Notes: a model not told the origin generated them from the letters alone. A stretch of DNA of 64,000 nt from Pacificispira sp040217575 (GCA_040217575.1 JAVJPW010000006.1:1116001-1180000); one strand, 5' to 3'. Positions 8,961 through 18,144 are shown, counted from the first letter of the stretch. Numbers and translations are program-made.

Positions 8961-9352
8961 TGTTTCTCTCCCGCCAGATTGTCCAGGATCGGGCAACTGG
9001 GTCGGTGGTCGCCGTCGCACGCGTGAACCAGAAGGCCCAATGTCTTGCGCATGGATTTCAGCTGTTCGATTTTCAGGTCGATTTCCGTCAGGTGCCGCTG
9101 GGCGATTGCCTTGACTTCGGCGCTGGCCCGGTTCTGGTCAGTGTAAAGGCCCAGCAGCGCACGGCAGTCGTCTATGGTGAATCCCAGGTCGCGCGCACGT
9201 TTCAAGAAATGCAGCATCTGCACATGGTCGTGGCTGAAGGTACGGTACCCGTTTTCGCCCCGGTCCGGGACCAACAGGCCGATATCCTCGTAATAACGAA
9301 TGGTCTTGGCGGGAAGTCCCGACCGGTCGGACGCTTGCGAGATGTTTATCAT
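8957..9352 (-). CDS. cueR: MerR-family copper-responsive regulator CueR
   Basis: A 131-aa MerR-type activator with an N-terminal winged helix-turn-helix (AKTIRYYEDIGLL), a dimerisation helix and a C-terminal metal loop. Cys112 and Cys120 are separated by seven residues (CDGDHRPSC), the spacing and numbering of Cu(I)/Ag(I)-sensing CueR. It is divergent from copA with two CueR-type palindromes between them, and coupled by ATGA overlap to the cytochrome c gene downstream. It should activate copA by reshaping an over-long promoter spacer when Cu(I) binds. Confidence 0.93.
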   Translation of the reverse strand: MINISQASDRSGLPAKTIRYYEDIGLLVPDRGENGYRTFSHDHVQMLHFLKRARDLGFTIDDCRALLGLYTDQNRASAEVKAIAQRHLTEIDLKIEQLKSMRKTLGLLVHACDGDHRPSCPILDNLAGEKQ

Positions 9353-9366
9353 GGTCTTTCGCTACT

Positions 9367-9389
9367 CCTTCCACCTACTGGAAGGTCAA
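9367..9389 (-). promoter_or_regulatory. CueR-type operator facing cueR
   Basis: CCTTCCA-N5-TGGAAGG perfect palindrome (9367-9385), preceded on the minus strand by a TTGACC -35-like hexamer (9384-9389). It lies 15 bp upstream of the cueR start. It matches the copA-side box in half-sites and -35, so cueR is probably autoregulated. No clear -10 is seen at 17-19 bp. Confidence 0.75.
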
Positions 9390-9404
9390 GCTGAAAATAT
9401 CCCC

Positions 9405-9435
9405 TTGACCTTCCAGTGACTGGAAACCTTATATG
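9405..9435 (+). promoter_or_regulatory. copA promoter with CueR operator
   Basis: The -35 TTGACC (9405-9410) and a -10-like TTATAT/TATATG (9429-9435) are separated by 18-19 bp. The spacer carries the dyad CCTTCCA-N5-TGGAAAC (9409-9427). The over-long spacer with a central dyad is the hallmark of MerR-family activated promoters. It lies 27 bp upstream of the copA ATG. Confidence 0.85.
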
Positions 9436-9461
9436 GGTCGTCGCTGTGAAAGGAGCAAGAC

Positions 9462-11633
9462 ATGGCGACAATCGATTTGGACATTGACGGTATGACCTGT
9501 GCGGGTTGTGCAACCCGCGTTGAAAAGGCCCTGCGCGCCGTCGGCGGGGTCGAACGCGCAGATGTAAATCTGGCGCTGGAACGTGCAGAGATCGCGGGGA
9601 CGATGCGTCCGGGCGATCTGATCGACGCGGTAGAGCGGGCCGGCTATCGCGCCTGGCAGCATGATACCGAAGATCCCGAGGTCGCGGCCGCGCGCGCGCG
9701 TGCATCCGACCGCCGGGCGTGGCTGTGGCTGGTGGTTTCGGCACTGCTGAGCGTCCCCTTCATGGTCCAGATGCTGGCCATGGCTGCCGGTCTGCACCTG
9801 ATGATGCCGTACTGGCTGGAACCCTTGCTGGCCGCACCGGTGGTCTTCGGGGCGGGCGCGCGCTTCCATAAAGGGGCCTATCACGCGATCCTGAACCGGG
9901 TCGGCACCATGGACCTTCTGGTTTCGATCGGAACCGGGGCAGCCTTCTTCTATTCACTTGTCATGGTTCTGACACGCGGCCACGCGTCCGAAGGACACCT
10001 GTATTTCGAAGCGGCAGCCGTCATCGTGACCCTTGTACTTCTGGGTAAGCGGATGGAAGCCCGCGCCAAGGCCGGCACGACCGAAGCAATCCGCGGACTG
10101 ATGTCCCTGACACCGCCCATGGCGCGCCGCCTTACTGCTTCCGGAGAGGAAGAGACCGTTCCCCTGGGCGAAATTCAGGTGGGCGACGTTTTGGTGGTCC
10201 GCCCGGGCGACCGTGTGCCGGTGGACGGGACCGTTCTGGAAGGCCGGACAGAGGTGGACCAGGCCATGATCACAGGGGAAAGTGCGCCCGTTGCAAAGGG
10301 GCCCGGCGACCCCGTGACCGGTGGGACGGTCAACGGCGACGGTCTGGTGAAGGTTACAGCGGGTGCCGTTGGCGAGGATACGACCCTGGCAAAGATCGTA
10401 CGCCTGGTCGAACGCGCACAGGCGGGCAAGGCGCCCATTCAGAAACTGGTGGACCGGGTCAGCGCGGTCTTCGTGCCGGTGGTCCTGGGACTGTCGGCGC
10501 TGACCTTCGTCGGATGGCTGGTTGCGGGACAGGGGGTGGAAGCCGCGCTGATCGCAGCAGTGTCCGTCCTGGTCATTGCCTGCCCCTGTGCGCTGGGCCT
10601 TGCGACCCCGACCGCGATTGTAGCTGGGACCGGTGCGGCGGCCCGTGCCGGAATCCTGATCAAGGATGTGGACGCGCTGGAACGCGCGGCCCGCATCGAC
10701 CGGGTGCTGTTCGACAAGACAGGTACGCTGACAATGGGGGAACCGCACCTGACACGGGTGCAGACCATCGCGGGTTTTGATGAAACCGACGCTCTGTGTC
10801 TTGCGGCGGCCCTTCAAAGCGGCAGCAGCCATCCATTGGCCCGTGCTGTCCTGTCCGCGATTAAAGGGAAGTCCATGACGTTACCCGCGACTTCCGACAG
10901 CCGCAATCACCCCGGCGAAGGCGTATCGGCCGACCTGGACGGCGTTCCGCATGCACTGGGCAATCGCGCGCTGCTGGATCGTCTTGGGACCGTTTTGGAG
11001 GAGTCGACAGTTGCGCAGGCGACAGAGGCGGAAGCGGCGGGCCAGACAATTTCCTATCTGGTACGCGACGGGGCCGTGATCGCCTGGTTCGCATTTTCCG
11101 ACCAGCTTCGCGAGGATGCGGCGTCGGCGGTGCAGACATTGAAAGGCACTGATATAGGCGTTGGTCTTCTGTCGGGTGATACGCAGGCGGTTGCCGATCG
11201 TGTCGCGGGTGAACTCGGGATCGACCAGGTCATCGCCGGGGTGCGTCCGGACCGGAAATCCGCGGAAGTAAAGGCGCTGCAGAAGCAGGGCTACCGTGTC
11301 GCCATGGTCGGGGACGGCATCAATGATGCGCCTGCGTTGGTCCAGGCGGATATCGGGATCGCGATGGGGTCGGGGGCGGACATCGCGCTGGATGCCGCGG
11401 CGGTGACGCTGATGCGCCCGGTGCCGGGTCTTGTACCGGCAACACTGGACATCTGCCGACGGACCGTCGCCAAGGTCCGCCACAACCTGTTCTGGGCATT
11501 CATCTATAATGCGATCGGCCTGCCGCTGGCGGCACTGGGGTATCTCAGCCCGGCGCTGGCGGGGGCGGCGATGGCGATGAGTTCCGTCAGCGTGGTGGTG
11601 AGTTCGCTGATGCTGCGGCGATGGAAACCCTAG
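9462..11633 (+). CDS. copA: Copper-exporting P1B-type ATPase CopA
   Basis: Inner-membrane Cu(I) efflux pump, 723 aa. One N-terminal heavy-metal domain has GMTCAGC (Cys13, Cys16). The membrane Cu site CPCALGLATP starts at Cys374, the phosphorylated Asp418 lies in DKTGTLT, TGES is in the actuator domain and GDGINDAP is near 617. The HP pair of the nucleotide domain is in SSHPLARAV. Length and eight-helix layout fit CopA with a single metal-binding domain. Controlled by the CueR promoter at 9405-9435. The 3' end overlaps the convergent FG-GAP gene by 4 bp. Confidence 0.95.
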   Translation: MATIDLDIDGMTCAGCATRVEKALRAVGGVERADVNLALERAEIAGTMRPGDLIDAVERAGYRAWQHDTEDPEVAAARARASDRRAWLWLVVSALLSVPFMVQMLAMAAGLHLMMPYWLEPLLAAPVVFGAGARFHKGAYHAILNRVGTMDLLVSIGTGAAFFYSLVMVLTRGHASEGHLYFEAAAVIVTLVLLGKRMEARAKAGTTEAIRGLMSLTPPMARRLTASGEEETVPLGEIQVGDVLVVRPGDRVPVDGTVLEGRTEVDQAMITGESAPVAKGPGDPVTGGTVNGDGLVKVTAGAVGEDTTLAKIVRLVERAQAGKAPIQKLVDRVSAVFVPVVLGLSALTFVGWLVAGQGVEAALIAAVSVLVIACPCALGLATPTAIVAGTGAAARAGILIKDVDALERAARIDRVLFDKTGTLTMGEPHLTRVQTIAGFDETDALCLAAALQSGSSHPLARAVLSAIKGKSMTLPATSDSRNHPGEGVSADLDGVPHALGNRALLDRLGTVLEESTVAQATEAEAAGQTISYLVRDGAVIAWFAFSDQLREDAASAVQTLKGTDIGVGLLSGDTQAVADRVAGELGIDQVIAGVRPDRKSAEVKALQKQGYRVAMVGDGINDAPALVQADIGIAMGSGADIALDAAAVTLMRPVPGLVPATLDICRRTVAKVRHNLFWAFIYNAIGLPLAALGYLSPALAGAAMAMSSVSVVVSSLMLRRWKP

Positions 11634-12481
11634 TGATCCTTTTCATCCTCTGAATAGGGGCGGGTCAGCGTGCGCGCCGGCCCGCCCGTCAGGGGCACCC
11701 GCAGGAAATTTCCCATCATTTCCATCCCGCCGGCAATTTCGCGCCGTATGTTGTAACGGTCGATTTCCACGACCGTTCCGCCGGCAAACGACAGCGCGAT
11801 CAGGTGCGTACGCCTTTGATCGGGCAGCAAAAGGTCCGCGATACCGTCACCGTTCCAGTCGTAACTGAAAGCAAGGTCCAGGTCGCGCGACCCGATGGCA
11901 TGGGTCGAATATCCGGACTGACGCAGTTCTTCGACCAGCCGGCCATCGTCCCCGTCCCAATGGTACAGGATCAGGATGCCGCCGATATGGGGCGTGCGTA
12001 CCACCGCGATTTCCATGATTCCGTCGCCGTCATAGTCCGCGACCCCCGCCGGGTTCAGCCACCGGTTCGGCGTTCCGATCGGGTCTGCTTCGCCCAAAGG
12101 CGCGATGCCGTCCGGGCCGATACCGTAAATCGCGACCGTGGCACCTTCACCCAGATAGGTCTTGATCGTCAGCACTTCCGGCATGCCATCGCCGTCGATA
12201 TCGACGATCCGCGGTGTCAGGTCTTCAAAGACGCTGTCGGCGGCAAGCGTGTGCCGATGGATGGTGCCGCCGGCGTCGATGGCAAGGGTTTCAGCCTCGA
12301 TCCCGTCGCCCAGGATGCCGTGACCGTACCGTTCGGTCGGATCTTCGTACCAGGCGCGTATGCCCATGCCTTCCGCGATGCCGCCGTCCGGCAACCTGTC
12401 CTGCGCCAGGGTCAGGACCGGTTGTACGAAAACTGCGACGGCAACGAGCCAGGCAGGGATGTTGGATATTTCGACGCGCAC
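11630..12481 (-). CDS. Secreted FG-GAP/VCBS-repeat protein
   Basis: A 283-aa protein with an N-terminal signal segment (cleavage near TLAQ) and a beta-propeller-like body. Three calcium-loop motifs are seen: DIDGDGMPEV, DYDGDGIMEI and DWNGDGIADL, spaced about 55-60 residues apart, as in FG-GAP/VCBS repeats. No enzymatic motif is visible. It lies 67 bp downstream of the DUF1501 gene on the same strand and may be part of that group. Role unknown: extracellular or periplasmic binding is likely. Confidence 0.8.
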   Translation of the reverse strand: MRVEISNIPAWLVAVAVFVQPVLTLAQDRLPDGGIAEGMGIRAWYEDPTERYGHGILGDGIEAETLAIDAGGTIHRHTLAADSVFEDLTPRIVDIDGDGMPEVLTIKTYLGEGATVAIYGIGPDGIAPLGEADPIGTPNRWLNPAGVADYDGDGIMEIAVVRTPHIGGILILYHWDGDDGRLVEELRQSGYSTHAIGSRDLDLAFSYDWNGDGIADLLLPDQRRTHLIALSFAGGTVVEIDRYNIRREIAGGMEMMGNFLRVPLTGGPARTLTRPYSEDEKDH

Positions 12482-12548
12482 GCGTACCCCCTTCGATTGA
12501 CAGCGGCGTCGGGGAATCTAACCGCCGATCCGGGTGCGTCCAGTCCCT

Positions 12549-13790
12549 TCAGAATCCGCTGACGGCGCGCGCAGAGGCGCTGTCGGGGAAAACCCGCGTG
12601 TCGAGCGCCGCGGTACTGAGCGACCAGTGGTGCGCCAACGCACCCTTCAGGAATGCACGGGTGTCCAGCGTCGGCGACACACCGCCATGATCCGACAGGT
12701 CCCCGGCTGCCAGGGACGGCAGGCTGCCGAATATGCCGCCGGAAAGCCCGCCGCCGAAGGCCATCGCCACCGTTGCATGGCCGTGATCGGTGCCGCCATT
12801 ATCGTTCGGTGCGGCGGTGCGCCCGAATTCGCTTGCGACCAGGATCATACTGTCCTGCCAGCGGTCCGACAGGGCGCGTGCCAGGGCTGAAATGCCTTCC
12901 GACAGGCCCGCGATGGATCGGGCCAGAGGTCCTTCCGCCGCGCCCTGACCGTGATGGGTATCCCAGCCGCCGATTTCGATGACGGCAACGTTGGGGGCCG
13001 TCGCGTCGCGCAGCCGTTCCGCCACAGGCCTGGCCATCAGCGCCAGTGCGGACGGAACCCATCCACTGGTATCCGCGGTCCGGTGGTCGGCGCCCAATGT
13101 GGCGTACCGCGTTTCGCGCGACCCCATTGCCGCCTGCAGGGCAGATGTCAGGAACGGGTCCAGTTCGTACAATGCGCCAACCTTTGCCGTAAATCCGGCA
13201 CCCGGTCCCATCAGCCGGTCGCGCACCCATGGTTCCGCCGCCGCAGGGCCGCGCACTGCCAGTGGAAGATCGTGACCCAACGCCAGGACGTCCGCGCCGC
13301 CATCGCCACCGGCGGCGCCGCTTGCCGCGATTGCCCGGTTGATCCAGCCGTCTTCGGCGTTGGGGCTGTAGACCGGCATGCCGGAATCCAGGATGCCGAT
13401 GGCTTCCTCGTGCGACGTGCCGGCATAGGGGGTGGCGACGGCGGGTGCGAATGCCGCTTCCCCCGATGCCCACAGGGGAAGAAGCGCGCCCGCCGCTGGA
13501 TGCAGCCCCACCGCCCCATCCAGATCCAGGATACCGCCGGGGACCCCAGGCGGGGGCAGGGCCAGCCCGCCGCGTGCATCGGCATAGGCCGGGTCGCCGT
13601 GCGGTGGCAGGAATGCCAACCCGTCCAGCCCGCCGCGCAGCAATATGACCACCAGCGGGGCATCCGCGGGACCGGCAGCAAACGTAACGCGCATCGTGCC
13701 CGGCATGGCAAGCGCGGCCAGGGTCGCGCCCGTGCCGGTCAGGACCGAACGACGGGTTGGGTGTGCAGACGTGGGGGCGAACCGCGACAT
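12549..13790 (-). CDS. DUF1501 domain protein (Tat-exported, sulfatase-like fold)
   Basis: A 413-aa protein beginning with a twin-arginine signal (Arg13-Arg14 in TRRSVLTG, then a hydrophobic stretch). The body is a DUF1501 alkaline-phosphatase/sulfatase-superfamily domain: VILLRGGLDGLA near the start, GGWDTHHGQG in the middle and SEFGRTAAPNDNGGTDHG near the end, whose Asp/His residues resemble metal ligands. It follows the DUF1800 gene after 4 bp, a pairing seen in many bacteria. Substrate unknown. Confidence 0.9.
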   Translation of the reverse strand: MSRFAPTSAHPTRRSVLTGTGATLAALAMPGTMRVTFAAGPADAPLVVILLRGGLDGLAFLPPHGDPAYADARGGLALPPPGVPGGILDLDGAVGLHPAAGALLPLWASGEAAFAPAVATPYAGTSHEEAIGILDSGMPVYSPNAEDGWINRAIAASGAAGGDGGADVLALGHDLPLAVRGPAAAEPWVRDRLMGPGAGFTAKVGALYELDPFLTSALQAAMGSRETRYATLGADHRTADTSGWVPSALALMARPVAERLRDATAPNVAVIEIGGWDTHHGQGAAEGPLARSIAGLSEGISALARALSDRWQDSMILVASEFGRTAAPNDNGGTDHGHATVAMAFGGGLSGGIFGSLPSLAAGDLSDHGGVSPTLDTRAFLKGALAHHWSLSTAALDTRVFPDSASARAVSGF

Positions 13791-13794
13791 CTCC

Positions 13795-15171
13795 CTACCT
13801 CCGCTGGAATTCGGGGGTGGAGAACATGAGCGCCAGCCCTTCGACCCCGCCCGCGCTGACCGACAGGCGGCGGAAGCTGTTTGCGCTCAAAAGCGGGCCC
13901 AGGACGGCGCGCGCGAACCGGGCGATCGCCTCTCCGCCGCCGCCCAGTTCGCTTGTCAGGGCAATTCGTTCGGCCAGGGCATAGACCCAGTCCAGACGTT
14001 CGGACAGTTGCTGGGGCGACGCCCATGCCGCAGCCTGGTTTGGCCAGCCGGACGCGATGGGCGCGGCCTTCGGCTGCTGTCCCAGGGCTGTCATTCCGGC
14101 AATCGCCTCATCCACGCCGTCCGCCCCTTGTCCTACGGCGCGGTGGGCGGAAAGAACCAGTTCCTCCGGCGTCTTCATCTTCTGCATCCGGGCACTCCAG
14201 GCATGGTCGGACAGCACCATGCCTTCTGCCATGCCGGCCAGGCTGTTTCCCCCGGCCGTAAAACCGTCCAGCATGTCGCTGACCAGATCCGGATTCGGCG
14301 TGTCCGCGATGAAGGCACGGGCCATCTTTTCAGCCAATCTTCGGGCGGTAACCGGCCTGCGGCCGATCCAGTCCAGCGCGGCCTCCGCCTCCAGGACGCC
14401 AGCCTGTGGGTAGGTTCTTGCAAACAGCAGTTTGGAATTCGGTTCATGCCAGTCGGACCTGAACACGAACCTGCCCGGGTTCGGTTCGTCAGGGCCGGCC
14501 ACGGACCAGCCCGTCAGCATGCGGGCCAAGGCCACGACATCCCGGTCGGAAAGGTCTGCGCCGTCCGCGAAGCCGTAGCGCATCAGAATTGCGGCGGACA
14601 ATTCCAGCTTCAGGTTCGCCGCACCGCGTGTCCCCGCGATCGAATACCGTCCGATGGAACTGACATTGTCATGCTGGATCAGAAAGGCGGGGTGGCGCAC
14701 CGCTTCGGTCAGCATGCGCACATAGCTTCCGTTCATATAGGGACGCACGACTTCGCGTTCGAATGCGAAGGCAAGCGGGAACACGCGCGGGTTGCGCCGG
14801 CTGACCAGAAAATGGTCGCACCAGAACCGGACCAGACGTTCGCGGAATGGCGACGGCGTTTCCATGGTCAGGCCGATATGGCGGCGTGCCTCCGCGCGGG
14901 TGACGCGTTCAATCCCGTTGCGAAAGTCCCGCATCGCCGACTGACCGGATGCTTCCGCAATGCGCATTTCCGTGACCAGTTCGTCGGACCGCGGCAGTTC
15001 GGCAAGGGATGGCGGCACGGCGGGCGGTTCTTCCAACTGGGCCAACAGCCAACCCCGTGGGTCACCGGCAATCGTTTCCATCGCGCCCGGGCTTCCCCCA
15101 TAGCCGAACCGGTTCAGCGCAATCGCTGCGTCCCATATTTCGGGCGGTATTTCCTGGGCGGTATTGGCCAT
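13795..15171 (-). CDS. DUF1800 domain protein
   Basis: A 458-aa DUF1800 protein: the domain begins with ALNRFGYGGSPG, and conserved blocks RLVRFWCDHF, PYMNGSYVRML and LARMLTGW are present. It is usually encoded with a DUF1501 protein, as here. Start uncertain: the frame stays open to 15255. The ATG at 15171 leaves about 18 residues before the domain; the ATG at 15192 is the alternative. No convincing Shine-Dalgarno supports any of them. Biochemical function of the family is not established. Confidence 0.85.
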   Translation of the reverse strand: MANTAQEIPPEIWDAAIALNRFGYGGSPGAMETIAGDPRGWLLAQLEEPPAVPPSLAELPRSDELVTEMRIAEASGQSAMRDFRNGIERVTRAEARRHIGLTMETPSPFRERLVRFWCDHFLVSRRNPRVFPLAFAFEREVVRPYMNGSYVRMLTEAVRHPAFLIQHDNVSSIGRYSIAGTRGAANLKLELSAAILMRYGFADGADLSDRDVVALARMLTGWSVAGPDEPNPGRFVFRSDWHEPNSKLLFARTYPQAGVLEAEAALDWIGRRPVTARRLAEKMARAFIADTPNPDLVSDMLDGFTAGGNSLAGMAEGMVLSDHAWSARMQKMKTPEELVLSAHRAVGQGADGVDEAIAGMTALGQQPKAAPIASGWPNQAAAWASPQQLSERLDWVYALAERIALTSELGGGGEAIARFARAVLGPLLSANSFRRLSVSAGGVEGLALMFSTPEFQRR

Positions 15172-15344
15172 TTGGGTGCTTTGTTCCAGCATGAAACGGG
15201 ACCGCGAACCATAGCGCGATTCCCATGACAACAAGGCGTGACGAAAGTCCCGCAACCCCCTATAGTCCGCCGCCGCGCGGGGCCTTACGTGCCGACTGGC
15301 GCACGCGACAAAAACTCAATTGCATTCGTGAAGTGGATGGGCAA

Positions 15345-16340
15345 ATGCAGATCGAAAATCCGTACCTGATGTTCCTTGGCGACGCCGCAGACGATCTGGC
15401 GGCGAAAGTTGCGAACGGCGTGGCCAAATGGCGTCCCGACTGGTGTAAGGGCCAGCTGCGGCTTGCGGGCTGCAAGGCGGACCTTGGGCTTCAGGACATG
15501 ACGCTGGAAGAGGCGAAGGCGGCCGGCTGCAAAACGGTTGTGGTCGGCGTTGCGAACCGCGGCGGGGTCATCCCGCAATCATGGCTGTCGACGCTGGAAG
15601 AAGCGCTGGTCATGGGTTTTGATATTGCGTCCGGCTTGCACAACCGCCTGACTGCAATCCCGACCCTGTCCAGCCTGGCAAAGGAACATGGCCGCCAGCT
15701 TTTCGACGTGCGCCACCCGACGCAGGATTTTGAAGTCGCAAAGGGAAGCAAGCGTCCGGGCAAGCGCCTGCTGACGGTCGGTACGGACTGTTCTGTCGGA
15801 AAGATGTTCACGTCCCTTGCCGTTGAAAAGACGATGAAGGAACGCGGCATGAATGCGGACTTCCGGGCAACGGGTCAGACCGGCATTTTCATTGCCGGTG
15901 CGGGTGTGTCCGTCGACGCCGTGGTTGCCGACTTCATTTCGGGTGCGACCGAATGGCTTTGCCCCGACAATGACGATGACCACTGGGACGTTGTCGAAGG
16001 ACAGGGGTCGCTGTTCCATGCATCCTTCGCCGGGGTCAGTCTGGGCCTGTTGCATGGCAGCCAGGCCGACGCCCTGGTGATGTGCCATGAGCCGACACGC
16101 GCACACATGCGGGGGCTGCCCGACTTTCCGCTGCCGTCTTTCAAGGATTGCATCGCGGTAAACGAAATGATGGGCCGTATGGTCAATCCGGCCTGCCGGG
16201 TGATCGGGATTTCCGTCAACACGTCCGGCCTTCCGGCCGACCGCTGGGAATCGTATCTGGCGGAAGTGGAAGCGGAAACCGGCCTGCCGACCGTCGATGC
16301 GTTCCGCCAGGGCGCGGATCGTCTGGTCGACGCACTGTAA
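15345..16340 (+). CDS. dgcN: DUF1611 protein DgcN (D-glutamate catabolism N-acetyltransferase)
   Basis: A 331-aa DUF1611 protein with a P-loop-like GTDCSVGK at residues 146-153 and conserved ATGQTGIFIAG and VEGQGSLFHASF blocks. In marine bacteria DgcN has been described as acetylating D-glutamate before racemisation by DgcA, and the downstream neighbour here is a DgcA-type epimerase. The start is set at ATG 15345, because residues encoded upstream look like non-coding read-through. The two genes are separated by 14 bp. Function is transferred from family plus context. Confidence 0.82.
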   Translation: MQIENPYLMFLGDAADDLAAKVANGVAKWRPDWCKGQLRLAGCKADLGLQDMTLEEAKAAGCKTVVVGVANRGGVIPQSWLSTLEEALVMGFDIASGLHNRLTAIPTLSSLAKEHGRQLFDVRHPTQDFEVAKGSKRPGKRLLTVGTDCSVGKMFTSLAVEKTMKERGMNADFRATGQTGIFIAGAGVSVDAVVADFISGATEWLCPDNDDDHWDVVEGQGSLFHASFAGVSLGLLHGSQADALVMCHEPTRAHMRGLPDFPLPSFKDCIAVNEMMGRMVNPACRVIGISVNTSGLPADRWESYLAEVEAETGLPTVDAFRQGADRLVDAL

Positions 16341-16354
16341 GGCCCCGTCGCGCC

Positions 16355-17338
16355 GTGGCCCGCGTCACCGTCCGTCACGACAGCTTTCCGATTGCCGGGA
16401 CATTCACGATTTCCCGCGGGTCGAAGACGACCGTTGAAGTCGTCGTCGCGGAAATTTCCGCGGACGGCGTTACCGGGCGCGGGGAATGCGTACCCTATGC
16501 CCGGTATGGGGAGACGATCGAAAGCGTCACCGATCAGATCCGCGACTTCGGCGCACGGGTCGAATCCGGTATGGACCGCGCGGGTCTGAATGCCGAAATG
16601 CCGGCCGGCGCCGCGCGAAACGCGCTGGACTGTGCGCTGTGGGACCTGGAAGCAAAACGTTCGGGCAAATCGGTATGGCAATTGGCAGGCCTTTCCGAAG
16701 CGCCGGTTGCGCTGGAAACCGCCTATACACTTAGCCTGGACACGCCGGAAAACATGGCCGCGAAGGCGACACAGAACGCGTCGCGACCATTGTTCAAGCT
16801 GAAACTGACCGGGGAAGGGGACCTGGATCGTGTTGCCGCCGTGCGGCAGGCTGTGCCGGATGCCCGTTTGATCGTCGATGCGAACGAAGGCTGGTCGGTC
16901 GACATGGTCGAACCGTTTTCCCGTGCGCTTGCCGACCTGGGCGTCGCGATGATCGAACAGCCCCTGCCGGTCGCGGAAGACGGGCTTCTGAAGAATGTGG
17001 CCCATCCGGTGCCGCTGTGCGCGGACGAAAGCGCCCATGCACGCGATAATTTCGGCGATCTGATTGGCAAGTACGAGATGATCAATATCAAGCTCGACAA
17101 GACGGGCGGTCTGACGGAAGCACTGGCGTTGAAGAAGATGGCCGAGGACGCGGGCATGGACATCATGGTCGGTTGCATGCTGGCGACATCGCTTGGCATG
17201 GCACCGGCCTTCCTGGTCGCCCAGGGGGCGGCCGTTGTTGACCTGGACGGGCCGCTGTTGCTGGCGGAAGACCGAGCTCCCGGTTTCCGGTTCGACGGAT
17301 CTACCATGCATCCACCCCCGGAAGAGTTATGGGGATGA
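16355..17338 (+). CDS. dgcA: Enolase-superfamily epimerase DgcA (N-acetyl-D-glutamate racemase)
   Basis: A 327-aa member of the dipeptide epimerase branch of the enolase superfamily. The barrel shows the acid/base KxK (FKLKLTG), metal ligands in VDANEGW, IEQPL and CADES, and the second acid/base Lys in IKLDKTGG. Start: GTG at 16355, 14 bp after dgcN; the frame is open further upstream, but that part overlaps dgcN and reads as its shadow. With dgcN it would convert D-Glu to the L-form through N-acetyl intermediates. If read alone it could be called an L-Ala-D/L-Glu epimerase; the dgcN neighbour favours DgcA. Confidence 0.82.
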   Translation: MARVTVRHDSFPIAGTFTISRGSKTTVEVVVAEISADGVTGRGECVPYARYGETIESVTDQIRDFGARVESGMDRAGLNAEMPAGAARNALDCALWDLEAKRSGKSVWQLAGLSEAPVALETAYTLSLDTPENMAAKATQNASRPLFKLKLTGEGDLDRVAAVRQAVPDARLIVDANEGWSVDMVEPFSRALADLGVAMIEQPLPVAEDGLLKNVAHPVPLCADESAHARDNFGDLIGKYEMINIKLDKTGGLTEALALKKMAEDAGMDIMVGCMLATSLGMAPAFLVAQGAAVVDLDGPLLLAEDRAPGFRFDGSTMHPPPEELWG

Positions 17339-18144
17339 ACGGGGGGCAACGCGCGGCCATTTCTCCCGTCGGGAACGCCATTGCCGACGTGCGGAATGTA
17401 ACCTTTTGGGCGTTGCTTCTCCTGACGGCGGTTCTTTCCGTGGTACTCACATGGGGCATCATCCAGCTTTTGGGCGCGGGCGTGATCATTCCCGACGCGG
17501 CAATGGGTTCGATGGCCGCAGCCCATGACTGGTTCATCAATGACCTGCTGGCGGACCAGAACTGGCTGGTGGCCGGTATCAGCATCATACTGGTCATAGT
17601 CGGGTTTGTGTCGGTTCTGATGGTGTTGTGCCACGGCCTTGTGGCGAACGTTTTCCTGCTGCCCATCTATGCTAGGAAGGTGCCGCTTGCCCGGTTGTCT
17701 CGGGATCATGGCATGGAATTCGGGCCGGGGCCGTCGCGTCTGTCCATCCTGGGACGGGTCATTGCATGGCAGGCGCTTTTGCTGCTTGTCATGGTCGTTG
17801 CCTCCCCGGTCTTTGCCATTCCGGTGATCGGCTGGCTGGCATTTGCCGTGGTCGCAGCCTTCATTGCCGGCAAAATGTACACATCCATTACGCTGAGTTA
17901 CCTGCCAAGGGATGTGGCGGAACGCGTCGGGCGCGATCTGGGCAACAAGGCTATCCTGGGAAGCTTTTCCGGGATTACGATCCTTCTTATCGCCGCGACG
18001 CTGGTGACAGGGCTCCTTTCCACGATCCCCATGATCGGGTTTCTGTTCATGGCGGTGACAATATTGATCTTCCTTTCCGTGCCTTGGCTGCAGTTTTCCG
18101 TGGCGGCAAATCTGGTGGTACGGACCGCCCTTGCCGAAAATTGA
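17335..18144 (+). CDS. EI24/CysZ-like membrane protein
   Basis: A 269-aa integral membrane protein with about five to six hydrophobic segments and an EI24 (CysZ-like) layout. The start is set at the second ATG (17335), which forms an ATGA overlap with the dgcA stop and has GGAAGAG at good spacing; an ATG at 17329 is possible. Translational coupling to dgcA hints at a link to that pathway, but EI24-type proteins are commonly carried along in operons and no substrate can be inferred. Confidence 0.75.
   Translation: MNGGQRAAISPVGNAIADVRNVTFWALLLLTAVLSVVLTWGIIQLLGAGVIIPDAAMGSMAAAHDWFINDLLADQNWLVAGISIILVIVGFVSVLMVLCHGLVANVFLLPIYARKVPLARLSRDHGMEFGPGPSRLSILGRVIAWQALLLLVMVVASPVFAIPVIGWLAFAVVAAFIAGKMYTSITLSYLPRDVAERVGRDLGNKAILGSFSGITILLIAATLVTGLLSTIPMIGFLFMAVTILIFLSVPWLQFSVAANLVVRTALAEN

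Noticed and set aside
13645..15228. Plus-strand open frame of 527 codons
   Set aside because: Antisense to the DUF1501 and DUF1800 genes, whose domain motifs are clear. Composition is typical of a complementary-strand shadow.
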